Shown here piece by piece: positions 58,141 through 64,000 of a DNA stretch of 64,000 nucleotides. The position numbers and the translations under genes are program-made. The notes below the pieces were generated by a model. The model did not search any database, was not told the DNA's origin, and was given only the letters and a program-made list of their open reading frames with translations. Numbering within the stretch: position 1 is the stretch's first letter; the number at the start of each line of letters is the position of its first letter. This stretch comes from Spirometra erinaceieuropaei. Lineage: Eukaryota; Platyhelminthes; Cestoda; Diphyllobothriidea; Diphyllobothriidae. Where the stretch lies: positions 671,157-735,156 of the forward strand of contig CACRXP010000008.1 of assembly GCA_902702965.1 (NCBI GenBank), in the 5' to 3' direction.

Positions 58141-58289
58141 CCCTGCTCCCACCGCTGCTGCAGCTGTGGGACACACGGTGTACATAATCGAAATCGATGG
58201 TCGGACTGTCGTCTTAGGTGTAAGCTGTGCAGGGTGTACGGCACAAGTCAATGCGTCATACACGCAGATTACCATAGTGAGTAACTGAG
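58141..58289. other. End of the GC-rich island
   Basis: GC-rich sequence continues to about 58285 (CTGCTGCAGCTG near 58155), after which composition drops to the AT-rich background. The sharp drop may mark the far edge of an insertion. Confidence 0.4.
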
Positions 58290-61200
58290 TCTGTAGCGCG
58301 TTCGATGGAGTGTATTATGTGTCGCTCATTACTATCACTTCGCCATCATCGAAGCATCGAAATATCGAACGAGGCTGTAAAGCGAAATTAAACAGTTGCA
58401 CCATTAAGCAGTTTACAGTGAAGACGCATCGTGATTGCAACTGTGCAATTTTCTGATTTCGCTGACACAATTACTTAGTGAACATAAGCAGTCATAAGGA
58501 AATTGCGAATAACATAAGGGAGATGGATATACTTTACTCACACCATGGGATTGCAAAAATTGAAACAGCGGAATTGTCTGGGTAAACGTTATTTGCATCC
58601 TATTTTGAAGTAGCGCATTGCAATCATTTAGGTCTTTCCATCTCAGTATGTTTCCAAGGAACCAGAGCTTAATCGAATAAATAATCGGTTCCGGTTCTTG
58701 AACATCCCCAGTCGACTTATGAGCAATAACCTTGTATTTCCGTCCGGAGGTTCATAGCCTTCATGGGAAGTTGCCGCTAACTTCGCTGAGAACTTAAGGC
58801 ATAAACCTCTGTCCGAAATCAGTTCTTCGTTTGAATGTGCACCCATTTTGTCTTTTACTGTGATGTAGTTAGTCAGGCGCTTTTATCGGACAGAATTTTC
58901 TTTGCATTTATGAATCTCGCTGGGTCAGCCAACATTTGTTTACCTCGTCGCAAAGATCAAAGAAGCCTCCTTTTCTAAAACCCTGCAATTTGCCTTTTAA
59001 GGACAGATAGGTTAAGATGAACAAAGTTTAACAGACCTTTGCTTCCGCTGATAACTGAAATGGTTAAATAATATGAAAAGTTTACTTGGTTGATTTTGTG
59101 TACAGTCACTTTTGTACGCGAAGTTATCTACTAGGTGCACTAACGCCTACGAACTAAAAAGGAGAATTTTTCCATCATTACGATTTCTTATAAATATGCT
59201 TACCGTTTATATCATGACGCTGCGCTGTACGTTTCTGTCTACATATGTAGCCCTACTCATTGTGAGGATATTTTAAGTAAATAGCCGTAAACTTCTTTTT
59301 CAAAGCAATCCTCTCACCAACTTCATATCCTCTGAAGATATAACTTTGGTACTGTTGCGATCATTCACAACCTGATCTGTCAACCGCACACCACAGGCGT
59401 TACATCACACAAGGCGCCAGGTAACGATTACTGCTTTTTGTAAGGTCACTGCACGAATGTACCTTTGGTGTTTAAACAACGTATAACGGTGAGTTTTTAT
59501 TAATATAGTTCAATGGCAAGCGAGTTGAACGGAATTTATGGCGATGTGTCTAGATTTTTTGGAAAGCACCACAGCGTATTTTCGTTTCGCAAAATATATT
59601 TGATTTTTGAGATTATGTTATATGATTAATTTCTATGTGGTATCATAAGCCCATAGGCGTCCCTACTTTCAGTGTTCTAATTTACGGAATAATCAGAACT
59701 TTGGTGAGGATTAGAGGGCAGTTTAGTGGGGCACACGAAGACGTGTCCGTTCAAAGTCTGTAAGGGAAGCAATATCGCGCGGCAGTTTTAAAACGACGTA
59801 AAATGCTGCGACTGATAATGCGATTACTTTTACATCAAAATACATTTGGACAATAAGATGACACACTTTGAAATCGGCAGTAATTAGCCATCGACTTTTA
59901 CCACTCGGTGTGCTGCAAGTGAGGATAGATGAATGTTAACTTGCCCCCTGATGAACGACATGCTTTCCGGTTGACTGTACCATCAGGACTACTCGTTCGA
60001 TAGGCAAAAACTAAATAATGTCGCATGTGCTCAAACCAGAAGTTTTTTTTTCACTCAGAAACTTGAGCGGTTTCCACAAGTCGAAAGTTATACTAACAGA
60101 ACACTGCGTGTCTCTTTACCTTTTAGGAGAATGAAATGTGCACGCTCGGTGTACACTGGTTTTCTGTAATCATGCGGCAACTATTTCTTTGCGCCTACGG
60201 AGCATTGGATTTCTGTTTTTAACAGATGAAGTAACATCGTTGGTGCGGATTTTATGGGGGGCGGCGTTATGTCGTAACTGAATTGTCTAAGCTGTCAGTC
60301 TGCGAGAGCATCGATTGAAGAATCGAAGTGGTCCGTGAATGAATCGCAAATGGATTTCGCAAATGTTTTCGCCTATAAAACTTCGTTGAATATTTCATCA
60401 AGTAAGTCTTCACATTTCAATTTTGTATCAAGTGCATGATGTGGGAATTTACGGAGATTCATATTCATGCAGCTATTTACAGCATTGTGCCTTTCCTACG
60501 TTTTCATAAGTCACCTACCCTGCAGACAGTACCTTCTACACGTGCCAAGGCGGCTCTGTTATTCCTGTAAGAAGACTAACGACGATACGGATTTCGTGGA
60601 AAAATCTCGATGCCAACCGGAATCGAACGTTCAAGCGCTCAATGAACGCTTCAGTGAGAGGCCAAATAGCGGGGAATAAATAACCATTTAGTTCAAACTG
60701 TTCATTTGCCAATCGACATGCGCGAAGGCTCTTTAAAACATCTTTACGAGTAGACGTTATTTTCATGCCTGATTCCACGTTGTGTCTCTAAGTTGTGTAA
60801 ATGTTTTTACCATCGAGAGTGAGTTAGCAAACATTAATGTTTTACTAGATATGGATGAGTGCACTGAATCTAAGACGTTGCCTGGTTTGAATTTAATAGA
60901 AGTTCATGTGCATGCCATCGACCACTTTGGAAAAAAAAAGAATCTGACGTAATTGGGTTTACTACTCTAGTAGCCCACATCTAAGATCTGGTTAGGCCAT
61001 GCCGACAATAAAATGACCTACAGTTTGCTCTCCGAGAGGACTATCTCACCTATGCGGCTGGACACTGTGTGATTTTATCATTGAGTTTAAAGACTGGCAA
61101 AATATGAAAGATGGGGACGTAGCAAGGCTGTGGAAACCAAATTTTAGCGCCTCAGGATGCTACTGGCCGTCTTCTTCCATTCAAGGTATTAATAACGTAA

Positions 61201-62839
61201 GCACATCTATTGTGGCACACGCATATATACAGAAGGAATTATAAAAATTCAAGCGGGTAAGTCAAAAGAAGCCTGAATCAAAACATGCTTGCTCTAAAAA
61301 TGTGAATATCCGAATTATACTTGACATTTCATTAAAAATATGTAGGACAGTTTTTTGTTAATTATTTTTTATCCTTGCCGAAACGCCATGTGTTAATAAA
61401 AAAACAAAGAAATCTGCTGAATGCTCTCTATTTTTTTATACAGAAGAGAGGGCAGGCTTCAAAATGCTTGCGCTAACCAGGTTCGGTTTTAAGCGAAGAT
61501 ACGCCACCTGATTTCGTTGTTTTCCGGAAGACTGTGTACCAACAGAACTCAGGACAGTTGAGTTATCGTGAATTGTGTCCCAATCGGATGCAGATAAGAT
61601 TCGCAGTGGATGAATACATCAGCTTTGTCGGTTAATTGGTTGTAACAACCCCTAACAGAAGCCTTGTGGGAAGTCACTGAAAACTGGGAGTTCACTGAAT
61701 AACAGCAAGTACCTGGACGTCCTGTATGAGCACTAGACTTTCATGGTGATATGCACGTCTTCTGGAAATATAATCTCTAAGATCTATTGAAATATGTTAC
61801 AGGGTGAAAAGTTTAATGAAAAGTCGTTTTAGTGACTAAAGTACGTTTGTTCTGTAAGCTAAAATTAAACCAAAAATAATTTTCGTATGTCGCGCTAAGA
61901 GCAGATCAAAACATATACATTTTAACTACAACCCACAACAACATTCTGTATGAGCTGAGTATTATTTAGAAGTCCCTCACTGGCAATCGCACGACCAACC
62001 AGGCTGCTAGAAAGAACGACTCAATAAAACATTTAAGGTAATGTCCTGAGTTATTTATTAAAAAACGCATAGTGTCACACTATATCGAAACAGTATTTTC
62101 CTCTTTAACACCCATGAACACGACCTCCCGGGCCACTTTCCCTGAAAAAAAGCAACAGAGTGAACATAGAACAGGGAACTCGCCGAAGCTGAAAGATGGT
62201 ATGACCAGACCTTGGACGAGCTCAGTACTACGAGGTATGAGTCCTGCGTTATTAACCATGCAAACAAAAAGTGTCAATTTTGGAACATATGTGCCTCAAT
62301 TGTCCATTATGGGTTCTGAAAAGAGCGGGGGCTTGAATGGGCGTCCTTTGCAAAAAGACATCTTTCCCAGTCACAAACATATTCATTGCTCCCACTGCCG
62401 CAGTTATCCGCTAGGGCAGGAACTTGGAGTGATTTGCTGGCAATTTTCGGTGATTTGCAATGCTCAGTTGGCATCTACCTTCTAAAAACTGCCAACAAGA
62501 TAAGGCATTATTGAGTCAGAGGTGAACAATTCCGTGCTTTATTTACGCCACTATGCGGAGATCTTGCGAGTACTAGTACTATGCGGCCGGTCGGATAAGC
62601 TCGTGAAATAACAGAATTCAGGCAATTTAAGGAATTTCGCCAGAGGGTCCCTCCAAAAGAGTAATGAGAATAATAACTCCAACATTTCAGCTGACGGAAC
62701 TTCATACATCTCGCAAAAAATTATCAGAATACTCACTAATTTGCAGACTGTCGCTTAGAAAGACTTAGTGGACTATTCTCCTGGATCTGTTTGTTACGCT
62801 GCATTGCCTGTGAGGTTTCTGGCAGATAAACCAATTTTG
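58290..62839. other. No gene recognised
   Basis: About 4.5 kb of AT-rich DNA. The longest frame, 62072-62485 (137 codons), has one CSHC pair but no finger spacing and no recognised family. No repeat of the other families was noticed. Confidence 0.3.
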
Positions 62840-62981
62840 AAATTACAGCTTTCAATTTCCTAAGAAATTAATCGTTAAGTGGGAGCGATTAGGTGTACAA
62901 CTCTACTTTATTGATCTTTTCGAAACGAAACCCCATTTCGGACTTTCGGTTGGCATTTAGTGAGTAAGCTCACCCACCGTA
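62840..62981 (+). mobile_element. TIR element family, right-end fragment
   Basis: 'CTTTTCGAAACGAAACCCCA' (about 62917), 'CGGTTGGCATTTAGTGAGTA' and the terminal CCACCGTA closely match the right end of copy 1 (CTTTTCGAAACAGAAACGCA ... CCACCTACGGTA). The left part is absent or too decayed to see. Confidence 0.5.
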
Positions 62982-64000
62982 CTTCATAAATTAAATTTAA
63001 TTAACAGAGAATATGGCCCGAAGTCTTTTCTGCACAACTTGACGCTGATTCAAACTATACTAAATTTTCGATTATGACTGCAAACCTGCATAGATTCAGA
63101 GTCTGACTGACACACACCTGACCTGTAATATTGTCTAAAAATACAACTTATTAGACAATACCTTTATTGCTGAATCGTTGTTTGAATGCGTGAAGACATA
63201 TTTCAGTTAAACATTAGTGGTCAGACACTGTCTACTGTTGTCAGTAGCATGGTTTGTTGCTTTGATCAACTTTTACGATCGTGCTCCATTTTAAGAAAGA
63301 AGCCTGATAAAAAAATAACTGTTCGCGATAATATGTAATTATTGATAATACTCAATCAGGAAGGCTAACCACAAACTGGCAGGTAATTGCTGTCGTCTAA
63401 ATCTCAAAAATTACCTAATGTTTCACCCGACGACGTTGTAAACGAAAAAGCCTTTCGACCCTTTTTACATAGACAAGTATGAGACTTGTTCGTTTATCTG
63501 GTTGTCGTTCATATTTTCATTAGTTTTTCGAGTATGACCATGCTATTTAAATGTGCTGTGTATAATAAGCTTTATGTCATATTTCCCAGAGATCTAGCGA
63601 TTTAAAAAAAATCGAAGGATATCTAACCTCCGAGAACCTGAATTATATATATTCTGCTGAATTTCCAACCTACGATCATATTATTAATTTAGGCCTAATA
63701 AAGCATATTAAATTAAATCAGTTAATTCGCTGTATGAGTAGCAAAAATTGTCGATAAAACATAGTTCAATGCTCGTCGCTAAAAAACTGGATCACGATAT
63801 TAAACATTTAAACAACACATGATATTTTCTTTGTGTCGCCCACGCCAGCTACCGCCTGCTCGACAGGAATTAGTTATATTATAATTGGGCTACATTAACT
63901 AACTCCAAATGTTATATTTTAAGCTAAAGCATACTAGCTTCGCGGATTATGTGCGTTAATCTGCATGTTGGTAGGTGGAATCTACGTTATTTTTTGATTT
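62982..64000. other. No gene recognised
   Basis: AT-rich DNA up to the window end with no frame above 60 codons and no recognised repeat. Confidence 0.35.

Noticed and set aside
57724..58275. 183-codon minus-strand frame
   Set aside because: Open because the island is GC-rich; Pro/Thr-rich composition and no domain.
60595..60670. Possible tRNA on the minus strand (GTTCGATTCCGG-like B box)
   Set aside because: The T-arm stem does not pair and no A box or acceptor stem could be built.
1..64000. CRISPR arrays, bacterial operons or ribosome binding sites
   Set aside because: No regular spacer-repeat pattern and no prokaryotic gene organisation; the retroelements indicate an animal genome.

Overview
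This is eukaryotic, AT-rich, repeat-dominated DNA. I find no convincing single-copy host gene. The best taxonomic clue is a retrotransposon at about 54.9-57.1 kb. It combines a reverse transcriptase (FADD motif, DNA-binding C-terminal block) with tapeworm-style C2H2 fingers (CPRCQRTF..RIGFVGHLRI, HRMGLFGHMRI). I recognise this combination from diphyllobothriidean tapeworms (Spirometra, Dibothriocephalus, Schistocephalus). The BEL/Pao and Penelope-like remnants fit the same source. The assignment rests on remembered families, not on a search.

Layout. (1) 0-0.15 kb: a hammerhead-ribozyme motif with an intact core. (2) 1.7-5.0 kb: a decayed tandem array of a roughly 0.7-0.9 kb unit, followed by a near-perfect 72-bp-arm hairpin at 4952-5107. 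(3) 5-46 kb: AT-rich DNA seeded with a roughly 1-kb terminal-inverted-repeat element family that ends in TA-CAGT and has arms of several hundred bases. There are five nearly complete copies (about 6.8, 8.5, 24.7, 26.4 and 41.5 kb) and several fragments. The same region holds a degenerate Penelope-like GIY-YIG endonuclease remnant (17.95-18.77 kb, minus), five decayed hammerhead-like motifs, three further interspersed repeat families (called R3, R4 and R6 here) and a degenerate CCCTAA-like telomeric tract at 16.5 kb. (4) 46.05-51.26 kb: a full-length but dead BEL/Pao LTR retrotransposon with both LTRs, disrupted gag-protease-RT-RNase H, and most of the integrase core deleted. (5) 54.9-58.3 kb: a GC-rich island made of the 5'-truncated non-LTR element and a GC-rich tail holding two diverged copies of a roughly 430-bp unit. 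(6) 58.3-64 kb: AT-rich DNA with one transposon-end fragment.

Functionally this is a transposon graveyard. Every recognisable protein reading frame carries stops, frameshifts or lost catalytic residues. The most interesting theme is Penelope-associated hammerhead RNA: six sites are scattered through 34 kb, two of them lead copies of one repeat family, and one keeps an intact core. Repeat boundaries are judged by eye and are good to roughly 10-50 bp unless a terminal motif is named.
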